Assembly (NCBI GenBank): GCA_013397435.1
Contig: VZRG01000349.1
Location: forward strand, 1-64,000
Direction: 5' to 3'
Length of the DNA stretch: 64,000 nt
Source of the DNA: Erythrocercus mccallii
Lineage: Eukaryota; Chordata; Aves; Passeriformes; Dicruridae
In this document: positions 12,973 through 25,545 of the stretch, piece after piece
Numbering within the stretch: position 1 is the first letter of the stretch
Layout of the letters: the number at the start of each line of letters is the position of its first letter
Notes under the pieces: generated by a model
The model's input: only the letters and a program-made list of their open reading frames with translations
Database searches by the model: none
Told to the model about the DNA's origin: nothing
Position numbers and translations under genes: made by a program

Positions 12973-13003
12973 GGAAGAAAGAAAGAAAAAAACAAACAAA
13001 AAA
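12973..13003 (+). repeat. GAAA/AAAC low-complexity tract
   Basis: GGAAGAAAGAAAGAAAAAAA is followed by CAAACAAAAAAG. It is a short degenerate tetranucleotide tract in intronic sequence. Confidence 0.75.
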
Positions 13004-14770
13004 GCCTGAATTTGCAGTCTGGATGGGTCCTGCCTGGTGGCAGAGGTGGTAGGCTGGTGGTACATGGCATTTCTTGCTGTCTGGCTTTGCATGTGTTCAG
13101 CCTAAGTGCCCAGAGTCTGGGCCTTTTCTGAGCAAGCCAAATTACCCTTAACCACATAACCACACCGCCCCATCTGTGACCTCTCCTCCTGAATCTGGAA
13201 GCACCCACCCTCTCCGTGAAAGACAGCTAAGTGCATCTCCATGATAATTGAGCCCAAAGACTGCTAGTAAGAAGAGGCTATCAATTGTGTTAAGTATGAC
13301 TTCTGCTTTTTGTGTTCCAGATTACTATCCACCAAGGATTTCCTAAAGCTCTTGGACTCCAGCCCACATATGCAAAGACAATCTGAAGTGTTAAATGATA
13401 TGCTGAGTTGTAGCTCTTGCTATGGCCAATGCAGATTATTTCCACTGAGGAAACCACCTCCTTTCTTAATTGCAGGGAGGTGTTTCACTTGCTCATTTTA
13501 CAGCCAGTGTTTGCATCTCACACGGAGATAGCTGTAAACTCTGAAGTGTAAAGTGAGAATTAAAAAGTTTCCAAGATTGCAAAGAGCACAGTAACTTAAT
13601 AAAAACTTGTTTAGGAAGCCAAGCATAATGTGTGTTATTATTACACCAATCCTAGATCAAGACATTAGGACTGAAAACACAGAGAGAATTTAAAGTCACA
13701 AATAGCTTCTCAAGACGAAAATCTTGCTGAAGCAATGATTATTGTTTTGTTTTTCCAAAGAAAAACTTTTATTTTGGAGAACTATTAACCTTTTCACCTC
13801 AAAATGCAAGTATCTTGGACACTAAAAATCTTCAGTTTAATCCCAAAGTGTGCAATGACTCTTCTGCTTGTCTGCACAGATGTCACCTTTCTCTGGCCTA
13901 TGGTCAGAACTGCCACTGAATACATGCAAAATTTTATACTTGCACTATTTTGTGTCAGCTAAGTAAAATTTGTTATTCTCAGCTCATAGCACCTCCAAAT
14001 AAAAGACCAGCATTTTATCTGAAGGAAATTGAATATGGAAATCAACAGAAAACACCACTTAGTTGCCACCTCAGCCACTACTGAAGACAGTTATGCTTGG
14101 GCAAGGTTACTTGCAGTAAATATACTACTTTTCTTTATTATGTCAGCCATGCCTGTGTTAGCTGATTTGGAGAACTAAGGTCATTTCTGAGATGCTTATA
14201 TTAAGTACCTTTGAATTGGGTATGACTGGTGAAATAAAATACTTGTTTTCCAAAGGATGAACGTGTACAGTGAAAGCAAGCCTTCCCTCAGTGTCCCTGT
14301 CTTTCCACTGCTCCTGGCTGCAGAGGTGTATTTATACCACATCACTGCTGAACTACAGACCTTTTCATAAAGCTTCAGCTTTGCTGGCAAGAATTTCAAG
14401 CCTATGGGCCAAGACACTGGCCATCCTTTCCTTTCTCTGTGAGCAACCCTGGAGAGGATGCCTCCCTCACAAATTCTACCCTGAAGCAGGACTCAAGATG
14501 CCAGGGAACTGCCTACAGTGTCCCTCTATCTAATAGTAGTGTGATTATTATTAGCTATTAATGTGAGACTGAGTTTGGGAGTGAATTAAGCATGGAATCA
14601 CTGTTTTTTTTTTTTCTTCAGATCTGACTTTCTTCACAATCACAGCAAGTAAGTGAAAGCATCTGAGTGGCAATGGAGCTGCAGCATGAGGCCTTCTAAT
14701 TGCAACATTTCATCAGAGAAAAAGCAGAGGGAAGGAGGCAAAGGTCTCCAAACTGACAGGAGATGACAGA

Positions 14771-14801
14771 GTGTTTGTGTGCACATGTGTGCATGTGTGT
14801 T
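14771..14801 (+). repeat. Imperfect TG/CATG repeat
   Basis: GTGTTTGTGTGCACATGTGT and then GCATGTGTGT form a short alternating purine-pyrimidine stretch, a degenerate (TG)n microsatellite. Confidence 0.75.
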
Positions 14802-16402
14802 TCTTTAAACTACCAAAACAAAAAAAATAATTGTAACTGCAATTCCCATTCTTACACTGTCCAGACTTAGAGTGCAATTACCATGCCCTCTCCTTGCAGT
14901 CATCCCATCAAAAACCCTCACTGAAAGGCATAAAGCATTTTATTGAAAGCATCCACTCTCCAGGAAGCAGGATCCCTTTTGTGAAATCACATCACGCAAT
15001 GAAGACCTGGGGTCCCCTGAAGGCTGTGGTCAGGATTTCAACCTCCACATGACTGATCATTTCCACACTTTACCTCTGACCACTGTATGCCACAAGATGG
15101 TCTACAACAGGCACCAGCACCACAGTACCTTTAAATCAATTTCACCTGAAGATGGAATGGCTCCACTTGTAGCGTATGTCAAGTGTTAAGAGATCTGTTT
15201 CACAGCCCACAACTTACAACCACTTCAATTCAACATATTTTCCTAAGAGGACATATGCTGTTTGTAAGGCTACCTTCCCATTCTTCATTAACAGCAGTTC
15301 CTAAGGTTCTCATTTCACTAACCTTTGCAGCCTTGGCTGACAATTACAAGCAGGGAGGGTGGGATGTACTCAGTTTGAAGATCCCCAAGTCCAAATATCC
15401 TCATAACCAGAATATTTTTTCTAAATAATGCTATCATCAAACATTCTCAAGATCTGCTCTTCTACAGCACAGGTATAAAATATTTTGTTATATTTGAGCA
15501 TAACACCAAGGAAACCAGGCAGGAAGCTCAGTAACAGCACTTATGATATCCTCACCACTCGCAAATATCTGCTGTCATTTGTAATTTCTATTGCCAAAGC
15601 CATCACTACTTAGCATCTTTTTCCAATGTTCCACTCATTAGCCGACACCCATAAATAGAGGTATTTATTTTTAATAGTGCTCCCTGGTAAAAATCCCTTA
15701 TAAAATTCCACAGTTTTCTACACTAACAGTCCCTAGTGCTTTGTTTTACAGAAGTGTTAGGATAGTGCTCTGGGCAATTACTCAATAGTATTGGAGTACA
15801 AGAGTTGTTAACCTATGGCTCTGAATCAGCAAAGCTATAAATATACCCTAACACTTTATTTAATTAAAAGAATGGTAAACTTCCAAACATCTGTGTTTTT
15901 TCAGATAACCTTCTTCAAATACACCCAAACTGGGACTTCAGAGATGGCTAAGGAAAACACCTATCAGGAGTAAAGGACCAAATAGAAATAATCACAACTG
16001 TTAGTAATTCTGTCAGGGGAAAAAAAAGTTTCTTTCAATAAAAAGAAAAAAAAATTGTTTTTCTTTCTGTGTAGTAAACAGCAGTTTCTTATAGGTGCTT
16101 TCAGTCTATGCTGAAGCTGTGTGAAATATCTTGTCAAACAAACCTGAGAAAGTACCAGTTTGGCTGTGAAGTTCTGTCATTCTCTGTTTTGTAATCTTGT
16201 CCCTGGCTAAGCACAAGAAACTCTACAAGATACAGATTTTGTAGCTCTTAAGAGAGTGTAAGAAACACTTTCCAAAAGGCACTGTTTGAGTTCTCATGAA
16301 CCTCTTTTTCCCTCTTTTATGACTCCTCAGCAGCTCAACTGCTTGCAGATTGTAGAGCTGTCCCTCCAGCTGGTGTTTGCCTCATGACAGAGTTGCACAT
16401 GG

Positions 16403-16421
16403 ATTACAACTCCCAGCAGTC
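16403..16421 (+). promoter_or_regulatory. Candidate ZNF143/THAP11-type site
   Basis: ATTACAACTCCCAGCAGTC closely resembles the long ZNF143 (Staf) recognition sequence ACTACAAYTCCCAGMAKGC as I recall it. The TACAACTCCCAGCA core is intact and only one or two edge positions differ. Such sites usually lie at promoters and loop anchors. Here it is deep in an inferred intron with no visible CpG-island promoter. A match this long is unlikely in any one place by chance, but occupancy cannot be judged from sequence. Confidence 0.45.
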
Positions 16422-16429
16422 ACTGAGCA

Positions 16430-16452
16430 CTGTTTAAATGGGATTTAAACAG
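16430..16452. repeat. Perfect 10-bp inverted repeat with 3-base loop
   Basis: CTGTTTAAAT, loop GGG, then ATTTAAACAG. The arms are fully complementary and pairing stops at the flanking bases. It sits about 10 bases downstream of a ZNF143-like motif and upstream of a 14-bp palindrome. No terminator or RNA gene is implied. Confidence 0.9.
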
Positions 16453-17465
16453 AGAAGAAAGAGAGAGAAAGCACATGCATGTGCACGACACATGCATTTC
16501 ATCAAGAATGAACACCAAATCAAGTTCTGTTTCACTTACTTACCAATATCTGGGAAAAAAACCCCAACAACAACCAAGAAGCTGGACTTTTTTGCTTCTT
16601 TTCACCAGTAGAATATTTCCAGGTATGTGTTTTTTTTGTTTTTGCCCTGGGATTATTTGAGATGTTTTTAAAAGGCATCCCCTGGAATAAAACCTGAAGT
16701 TCTGTTTCTGTAAAAAGATCAAGAAAACACTTGTGTGTTCAGCTAGCTGAGCGGCAAAAACAGAGAGCAGTATAGGTGCTGGGGAGTAACAGAACTGTTC
16801 TGGGGCAAGAGTCTCATATTTCTTCTGAGGAAAAAAAACCCCAGCATTAAGTAAACTGGAAGAATTTTAGCTCTGAAGAGATGTAACAGTAAGAATACAA
16901 TGTCCAAAAACATTTAAAATGGAGTGATAAGAGACAATTGGGCAGAAAGAGGAAGGAAAATAGTGGAATGACAGATGATGTTATTGGAAAATGGGTGATT
17001 AGATGAAAATGCAGAGAATTAAGTGTAAGGCTAGGGAGAATAATAAAGTATGAAGACAGTGTATCTCAACAGAGGTGTATAAGTCATCCAGCGCACCAGA
17101 ACATACTGAAAAGGAACAGGATGGGAGACAAGCCTTAGACCTGCAAAAATACTGTATAGTCTCCACATGACATTGCCATTAGCAGAAATAAGCTGATACC
17201 TAAGCCTTCGCTCAAGTAGTTTGGTAATAATAAACTTCCTCTGTAAAGCCCATTTTCTTGTAGAAGTATAGGAAGGTCACAGTTTAAATGAAAATGAGTT
17301 CCCAGCTCCCTGCAGAAAACTTTCGGAGTCTGTAGCATCAGAAATCATATAAAGCTCCCCAAGGGTCACAGCAAATCAATTACTAACTGATCCTTAACAT
17401 AAATTTTCAATTTTTAGTAGAAAACAACAAGATAGGTGTATTTGAATCTCTTAGTTGCTTGATGT

Positions 17466-18191
17466 ACAAATTAGGGAACGAGAGGCTGTAGAGCAGCCCC
17501 ACAGAAAGGGACCTGGGGGTCCTGGTTGATGGCAAGTTGACCACGACCCAGCAGTGCCCTGGCAGCCAGGAGGGCCAAGTGTGTCCTGGGGTACATCAGG
17601 CACAGCATGGCCAGGCGGGCAAGGGAGGGGAGTGTCCTGTTCTGCTCTGAGCTGGGGCAGCCTCACCTCCAGTGCTGGGGGAAGGTTTGGGAGACACAAA
17701 ATTAGAAGGATCTAAAGCTATTAGAGAGTGTTTAAAGGAGGGCCACAAGGATGGTGGAGGGCCTTGAGGGGAAGCTGTACGAGGAGCAGCTGAGGTGACT
17801 TGGTCTGTTCAGCCTGGAGGAGACTGAGGGGAGAGATCATTGCAGTTACAGCTTCCTTGTTGTTGAGGGGAAGAGGAGATGCAGGCACTGATCTCTTCCC
17901 TGGGGTCACCAGTGACAGGATCCAAGAGAATGGCCTGAAGCTATACCTGGGGAGGTTTAGGTTATATTAGAAAAAGTTTCTTCATCCAGAGGGTGGCTGG
18001 GCACTGGAACAGGCTCCCCAGGGAAGTGGTCACAGCACCAGCCTGACAGAGTTCAAAAAGTGTTTGGGAAATGCCCTCAGGCACATCCTGTGACTCTTGG
18101 GGTGTCCTGTGCAGGGCCAGGAATTGATTTTAATGATCCTTGTGGGTCCCACCCAACTCAGGATGTTCTATGATTCTATTCTACAATTCTA
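17466..18191 (+). mobile_element. CR1 LINE, 5'-truncated 3' end (avian chicken-repeat 1 family)
   Basis: About 725 bases match the 3' end of CR1 in the plus orientation. The landmarks in order are the GAGAGGCTGTAGAGCAGCCC block (about 17481), the CTTGGTCTGTTCAGCCTGGA block (about 17799), the GGGCACTGGAACAGGCTCCC block (about 18000) and the terminal GATCCTTGTGGGTCCCACC followed by GTTCTATGATTCTATTCT. The first part is the C-terminal end of the CR1 reverse-transcriptase ORF, and the rest is the 3' untranslated end with its degenerate octamer tail. The copy is dead. It lacks the endonuclease and most of the reverse transcriptase, and the frame is interrupted, for example by a base apparently missing near 18040 (CACCAGCCTGA) that brings in a stop. 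Similarity to the remembered consensus is high over the whole length, so it is not among the oldest copies. It lies antisense to GMDS, in the large downstream intron. Confidence 0.95.
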
Positions 18192-21100
18192 ACTGCATTT
18201 TTTTTGAAAGAGGAAAAAGCCAGGTACTATACAATCCATATAAGGCCTGGATGAAATCACATTTACTGCCTACAATGTTTCCAGCATTTTGAATCTAAAA
18301 TATGTGTTACTAAAGTCCACCACCAGGACTGTTGGTGAAGATACTTTTCAATTGCTGAAAATATGCACTGGTTTGAAATTTATAGTAACAGAGTTACCAG
18401 TGTAACACTTGAATGATACAGCCAACAAGCCACCACGTCACAACATTTTTTCCACATGAAGAATAAATTTGCAGAATTGGCTAATGAGCTGATAGTGGAG
18501 ACTGGAGTGCCAGATATTCTCATTTTCTTTGGATCTTCCTTTACTGCAGGAACATGAGAGCTTTATATTTAAAAAATGTGTCAGTACAAATATGTAAGTT
18601 TACAGTTGCAGACCATTAATTTGAAACGCTAATGCAAAGAAGTGCCTAAAATTTCAGAACAGACTTCCATTGATCCACCAAAGAGTGGAAAGTACTAATA
18701 AAAATACTGTAAAACATTTAAAGATGGTATCCAAAGAATTTCCAGCAAGAGGACGAGTTCCTTGGGTCTCAGGGCACTGAAAAGCTGTTTTGTTACCTAG
18801 ACACCAGTCTAGGCTTGGTGTGCTTCCTTCAGCTTTTGCATGCAGGTGGAAGTCAGCATTTATGGGGCAGAATTTAACAGATGTAATAAATAGTTTCCCA
18901 CGTAATGTTTCTCTAAAATCTTTACAAAGAAATGGTGATTATTACAGCCTGTGTCTGAAAACTTCTGCCATCACCCAGGATCTTTCTGCTCTAGCTGTGC
19001 TGCAAATCAGAACCAGAAGAAATTTTCCTGCACAAAATGTTCATAATCCAAGGCCATGCTGGACATTACTGAACCAGCTAACAACATGAAGTCATACTGC
19101 TGCCATGACAAACAGGCTTTTATATGAGCTAATTTACCCTGTTTCTGCTGCACTGAAGCAATTCACACTGTTTGACTAGATCTTTTTCCTTTGCTCAGCC
19201 TAAATCATCAGGTCAAGTTTCATTCCCATGCCCACAGTTGAGGAAATGGAGCACAAATAAGAAGACAACAACAAACAACAGTGGTCATCAAGATGCTCAG
19301 GAAGTCACAGCACATTACTAGCATGCAGTGATTTTTGAAAGCAACAAGGGAGTCTTGAGGAGGGATCTGAGGGTATAGAAAGAAGAATCTGCTTTCTTTG
19401 CAGCAGCAGTCATTGGGATGTTTTGTAGACGGCAAAAAAGAAGCAACAAAACAGGATGCTTGTAAGCTGCCTCTCCACAAAACACCACCTTTTTAGGCAA
19501 AATAAAAATTAATTTGGGGTATGTGAACAAACCAAAGCAAAACACTGTATGGGACATGAGGAAATGATTTTGTCAGCATGCCTGGAACTTGGTTTTGTAG
19601 GGAGCCATCTCTGTATCTATGCCTAAGGCCATGAAATTATGAGGCCACGAGAATATTCAAGGCCACTTCATATTCAGCAACATGATACTCGATGGGATGA
19701 TTTCAGTTCAGGTCCACATGAGGTCTGTCAGGCTCAAGGCCCTACATATTCTATTATTTGAAGAAGCCTAATTATACTGAAAAGCTGAAATATACTTGAT
19801 TTGACACAAAAACACAGGAAGAGTTTATCAAAAGAGGATATTAGTCCTTTTCACAGCACTAGGCTTAACTGTACAATGTTTCTGGAAATGTTTAATAGAA
19901 AAAAGTATGTGAAAAAAAAAGAAAAAAGCTGCAGGCACAGCTGATGTAAATGTTTGAGTTGCCACTTTTTTTTTAATAATAATTTTTATATTGCCTAAAT
20001 TCCTCAAGTCAGAGTCTGGAGTATCCTGGACTCTGTCTGGAGGCTTCCCAAAAATCACTGCTTGTCAACACCCTTTTTACAAAAATGAGCCTGTTTACCT
20101 CCACCACTGCCTTGTCAAGTCATCTCTTCCCATTAGCATTAAAGTTAAAATTGGTATCCTTACAGAGATGTCTAACCCTCCCTTTCCTTATTCAGGAATT
20201 TCTCTAATAGCCAAAGTCCAAGTTAAAATAATTTACATCAACATGCTTCAATGCTTTTCTTCAAGGTGCATTTCTATGTAGATCACTGTAATTTGTTAGA
20301 TGGTACCTTTTATGAGAAGATAAAAATATGGTGAGTTGACAGCAATGAAAAAAAAGGGAAATGCAAAAAATTCTAACTGGATATTCATTCACTTTGAACC
20401 CTAACCCAAAGATCCATCCATTTTCCTGTAGAGGAGTTTGATATAAATTTAATTTCTGTGCCTTAAGAATCTCCTTATGGCCTTTGGAAGTGACACACAG
20501 GTCTGATACATGTACTGGAGCATGCCAATCTCCTGAGCTGTCTTTGACAGGTTACACAGGAATCCTGAGAAAGCCTTCATGTCACCCAGTGTTTGAGGAC
20601 ACTCTAGAGGTTTTGAGGCTTTGCTCTGCAAACAATGTCTCTGAGTTCTTGGCAGTTAAAAAAAAACATTGAGGGACAACCCAGATTCTGAAGGCTTTTC
20701 AGAAAAAAACATAGTCAGCAACAAGGGAAAAAATTGTATTCAAACCAAAGAGGCATTCACATCTAATTTCCTTAGTTCTTTCTGTCTCTAGCCACCATTG
20801 GCATCCATTGGTTGGTGTGTGGAAAAAGCATTATTGATTACATTCCTCTTTCCACTTAAGCAGGCCCTTTCCTTTTTCTGTGATAAATAGGACAATACTT
20901 GGTAGTCCCAGCCAAAAGCAACAACGAATCCAACCACTTTGTCACACTTCTAAATGGTCCCTCCCAGCTCAAAGTCCTGGCAAGTCATAAGTTGTCTGCA
21001 TGCCAGTGTATAAAATGACCATTTGATGAACTCTGGTATATAATTCTGATCCTTACAAAGCCCACAGCAAGTACACAAGCTGTCGCGTACCTGCACATAT

Positions 21101-23703
21101 GAAGGGTTTTCCCCAGAAGTTTTTCACCCAACAAGCACAGCCCTGAAACTTGCTTTCTCTGAAAGTATATCCCTGCTGACATGGCTCCTGGATGCAGACA
21201 TTTGCATCCATGGTATTCTCAGTCATAGCAAGCTATGTTATCAAGGGTATCAAAGATACCAGGCCTTACTCTGGAGAAGGAAATCCTTCCCAAAGCCATA
21301 TTTAAGACATTAATGAAGTCAATCTTTTTTTTTTTCTTAATTCCATTTGGCAGTTAAGCCAAAGCAGAATTAATTATGGTTGCTAGTACTAGAAGGCAAA
21401 AATAAGAGTACTTCTTGTGCGCTTTCCAGCACACAAACTGCCTGTCATCCATCACCAGCTCCCTTTGGCTGTTCTTCGAGTGCTCGTAAGTCTTCACTGC
21501 CGTGGATCTCTGTTGAGGTGAAAACCACACCTTCCTGTGTTTTTGTTTTTACTCTTGTGTCCCCCTTGCCCTTGCTTTTATTTATGCCTCACAGCTATTG
21601 AATTATTATTGAGGTGGGTGGCTCACCTATAGGGCTAGTCATATTCTAATCATGACAACTTTTTGTTTATAATACCTGAGCTATCTCACTCTTGGGATTC
21701 ACTTCATCGGTCAAGATTAATTTTGGCCTTTATTTTGAGCCCAGAAACCGTTCAGAAGGCATCTAACAAATATGCAAAATACAAAGATAATACCAATAAG
21801 CACCTTGGGGAGGAGACAGAGAAAGGAGGGTCAGGAATAACACCTAAATACTACCTTGGACACTCATCTGCAAGCCCTTTCTGCCAACTATGTGCAGGAT
21901 AAAAGACTGTGGTAATTTTATAGGATTAGCACTACAGAAGAATTGTTTTGAGTGAGGAGCGAACGTGACATTGTGTGATCAGTGGTGACACTGCAGTATA
22001 AGAGGTCCCAATAGGCTTTGTTGCAAAGCTATAAAAACAGTGGACAGAGCAAACTTAGCCGTACCTGAGCTTTTCCTAAAACCTTACATTTCCTCTGTTT
22101 CCAATTTCACCTTCATAACCTACTTTTTAATCCCCGCCAACACACGGAAACAAAAACTTGGATCAAGAGGAAACTGCTGTCAAAGATTAGAGGTTTGGAA
22201 ATTCACAACTGTTATCTGAGGAAAAGTTATAGTGGCAGACAATTACTTTAGTCAGAAGTCTTTGCTAAAGAAGCTTCAATGTATGATTTTGCTTCCAAAA
22301 TCAGAAGATAGATGCATAGTATTTTATCAGTCAAACAGAATTAAGAGTAAGAACAAAAGCAATTCATCCCCTACTTGCCCAATCTAGAAATTTTTAAAAC
22401 TAAGGTCTGCAACCACTAATTTGGTAAGAAACATAGGAAATTATAAATATGAACTTGTCACAGACCACTGTAAAAAAAAATAACACAAACAGGCAGGTGT
22501 CCTATTTTAAATCATATTTTTTGTTTTCATTATTGTTATTCCACCTTTCCCCTTGCGGCTAATGAATACAAAGCATGACTGCAAAGTAGTACCAGTTCAG
22601 CAATTTGGAGGAAGTAAAAAAGTAAGAGTGCTTTCAAATATTACAGAATAGTGTTTCAAAAAGGAAATCTGATTAAACACTCATTTCTGTGCAGCAGTAG
22701 AGTGGTCTGTTTCAAATTTCAATGGCTATCTGTAGCACTGAGGTTTCTGTGTCACTGCATACAGAAAACGTGATGAGGATGGTGCTGTCTTACTCTACTC
22801 CTAACCACAACCTGTAGATAAATTCTGAAGTCACAAGTCAGCTGAGAGTTCTGTGAAGACTATTAAAATGTACTGGCAAAGCTGGAAGGAAGAAATTCAA
22901 ATGAGGCCAGGTCAGAGGTTTCAAAGGGATGAGTGACTGGTCCTGTTTCATGTTATGCCAGAAAATGCTACTAGTTTAAACACTAGTTCTGTCAAACAAG
23001 AAATAGGTGTATTATTGTCTGTGAATTATTAAAATTGACTTTACCTACTCACCTTTAGAACTTTCAGACTAAAAGGAAAAATAAGAATTCAAGAAATAAA
23101 AAGTCTCACAAGAGAAGCATGCGCTCTTAATCTATTACTAATGTCTTCTTGAATCCTGTTAATATTTTTCATATTGTCTGCTTTGGTGAGCTCAAGGACT
23201 ATACGTGAGGAATGAGTAAGAATTCCAGCTGATCCAAGGCATAAAGCCCTTAAAGTTTAAGTCTCTCCTGCCCTGCAGATAATTATTGTCTCCTCTTTCA
23301 CCCATCCAGCTGGGACATCAGACAATTTGGGGAACATCCAAGATGGGCATGAAGAACCATTTCCTGGTTCATGACAAATACTGTAGATGTTTTTGGCACA
23401 GAGATAATTCTTCTCAGGTTTTATTCAGCAACAACACTTCTCCTCCCCTGCCCCCTCCCCGCATTTTTAAAGTTTTTTAAAAGTTTGTATCCACAAGGCT
23501 CAATTTCCCCTGCTATTCAACCATACAAGTTCTTCTTGAACACAAGGGGAGTATTAAGGATACTAAAATATAATTAACAGTGAGAAAAGTTTTTAAGTTC
23601 TGATACGGTCCAAATCATTGCTGTGAGTTTTTTCTGGAATACAGATATGAGGCAAGAAGATATGAAAGGTTATTCTCAACATCACTCAACAAGCACTCCT
23701 CAA

Positions 23704-23719
23704 CATCATCATCATCATA
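23704..23719 (+). repeat. Short (ATC)n trinucleotide repeat
   Basis: Five consecutive ATC-type units (CATCATCATCATCAT) lie in noncoding sequence. Confidence 0.8.
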
Positions 23720-25439
23720 GAGCAGCAACAATAGCAAAGGTCCCACCTATTCGTGCCTCCCTCATGAAGTTGTTAATTCACAAATGATGACTCTAAAGGT
23801 GATAGAGCCGAAAGGTGAAGGTTTATTTTTTTTAAACAACCACTTCCAAAGTTCCACCTCCTTTCAACTATTTTCCCTTTTGAGAGAAATTGTAAATGGT
23901 GAAGGACAGGGATAAATCTGAACAAAAACTCTTTGTTGACTTTTTGGGGAAGACAGAAGACCTCTAGGACTAAATGAAAAAACAAGTCTTGACTCCTCTA
24001 GAAAAGTACCTTTCTCCCCTCTAAAACAGGTTTTTCCTAGAAAATCTAAAGGGATAATTTTAATTTTTTTAGCAGGTTATTTTTTTACTTTTTTTTCCTC
24101 AGAGGTGAAGTTAAAACATCCCACATTTTCTAAGGGAATTAACTTCAGATAACTAAAGAAATGAAGGAAATTGATAGATGTCTGCTGTCACTTTTGGAAA
24201 CCTGAAAAATCATGAAATGAAAGCTTTTGGAGACAAAGCCCCACACCCTCCTCATTCCTAAGAACTTGCTATGCCTTTATGCATTTCTCCTAACCTGGTC
24301 CAAATGGCCCTTTCACACTGCCCCAGACTGTTCCTCAGAAGGAACAATTGCACTCACTCTCATAACATCTCCAGCAGCACCAAAGTAACAATAATAAATA
24401 TTTTGCAAGAGGTGGTACAGTATTTTGACCATCAGTGGATTGAAGTACTATCCTTCAAGAGGAAAAACATTAGGTGCCATGGCATACCCAGGCTGGAGAC
24501 ACCTCTTTCCCCAGCAAACCCCTGACTGGAGGACTCCATGCTGAACAGGCTGCTGACCCAAACCCAGCAGAAACTGCTATTGCCAACATTACAACCATCT
24601 CATGGCTTCGCACATGAAACACATGAACATTCTGGGGCTGTCATCTTCCTTTGTACGCCCACTCACTCATAAAATAAAATACAAACAGCTGAAGGCAAGC
24701 AAGCTCTGGCTAAGGCTGGAGAAATTAGACATGAGACTAGCCCTTAAATTCAGATTTGCTGAAGGAAACCTTACCTCTATCTCATATCCTCTGTATTCAA
24801 AAGCCATTTTTATTTTATATAAATCATGTAATTTACTATTCCCTGCTGCCATTCTAAAACCCTTGCAAGGGTTGAATTAGCACAGCACACTCAAAAGAAA
24901 AGGTTACAGTGATGTGGGAAACGCAGTCAAAATGAGAACAGTATTATTAACATATTGGCTGACTTTTAAAAATCCATTGTAAAATAAAATAAACAGCATC
25001 TGAAAGAGAGAAAGATCTTCAGACACGCTCCCACTTTTAAATCTGAGCAGTAATCAGGTGTGTAAGTGACCTCAAGCACCTCTGACACCAAGGTCTTCAG
25101 TAAACCATGATGGGAACAGATTTGTGCTGAGCCACTCTGCCACTCTCACTGGAAACTCCAACGTGTCTGAACCACAATTTGGCCCTTTTGAATGTCTGAT
25201 CTCTCATAGAAAATAAGGAATAGGCTGTAGGTGGTGAAGACTGCTGGCAGGAGGGAACACAGCAGTTGTGACAAATGTGCCTTGGTGCTGCCTGAGCCTG
25301 GACTTCTGTCATGGCTTTTGCTTGCTCCAGGATCTCTCCCACCCTCATGACTTCCCTTCAGAGGCTTTGCATTTCCCACCACATCTGCTGGAGTGTTTGT
25401 ATGGGGCAGGCGTAGGACAGGCAGTGATAAGAAAACAAG

Positions 25440-25545
25440 GGTCCAGATGAGGGTGAGACAAGAGAGAGAGATAACAAGGGGGAGGAGGAGGCCAAATGGC
25501 AGGCCAAGAGAAGGGGGAGGGAAGGGGATAAGAGGTGAGATAAAA
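25440..25545 (+). repeat. G/A-rich polypurine tract
   Basis: Runs such as GAGAGAGAGATAACAAGGGG and GAAGGGGGAGGGAAGGGG make the plus strand strongly purine-rich. The opposite-strand open frame here (25146-25562) is Leu/Pro-rich for this reason and shows no domain. Three G-runs sit close together at about 25511-25527, but a fourth run of three or more is not within loop distance, so it is not a canonical quadruplex. Confidence 0.7.

Noticed and set aside
14603..14621. T-tract followed by CTTCAG, resembling a plus-strand splice acceptor
   Set aside because: Isolated acceptor-like sites are common in T-rich introns. There is no convincing downstream exon or donor.
17451..17909. Pro/Leu-rich minus-strand frames around 17451-17909
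   Set aside because: They are antisense translations of the CR1 fragment and not genes.
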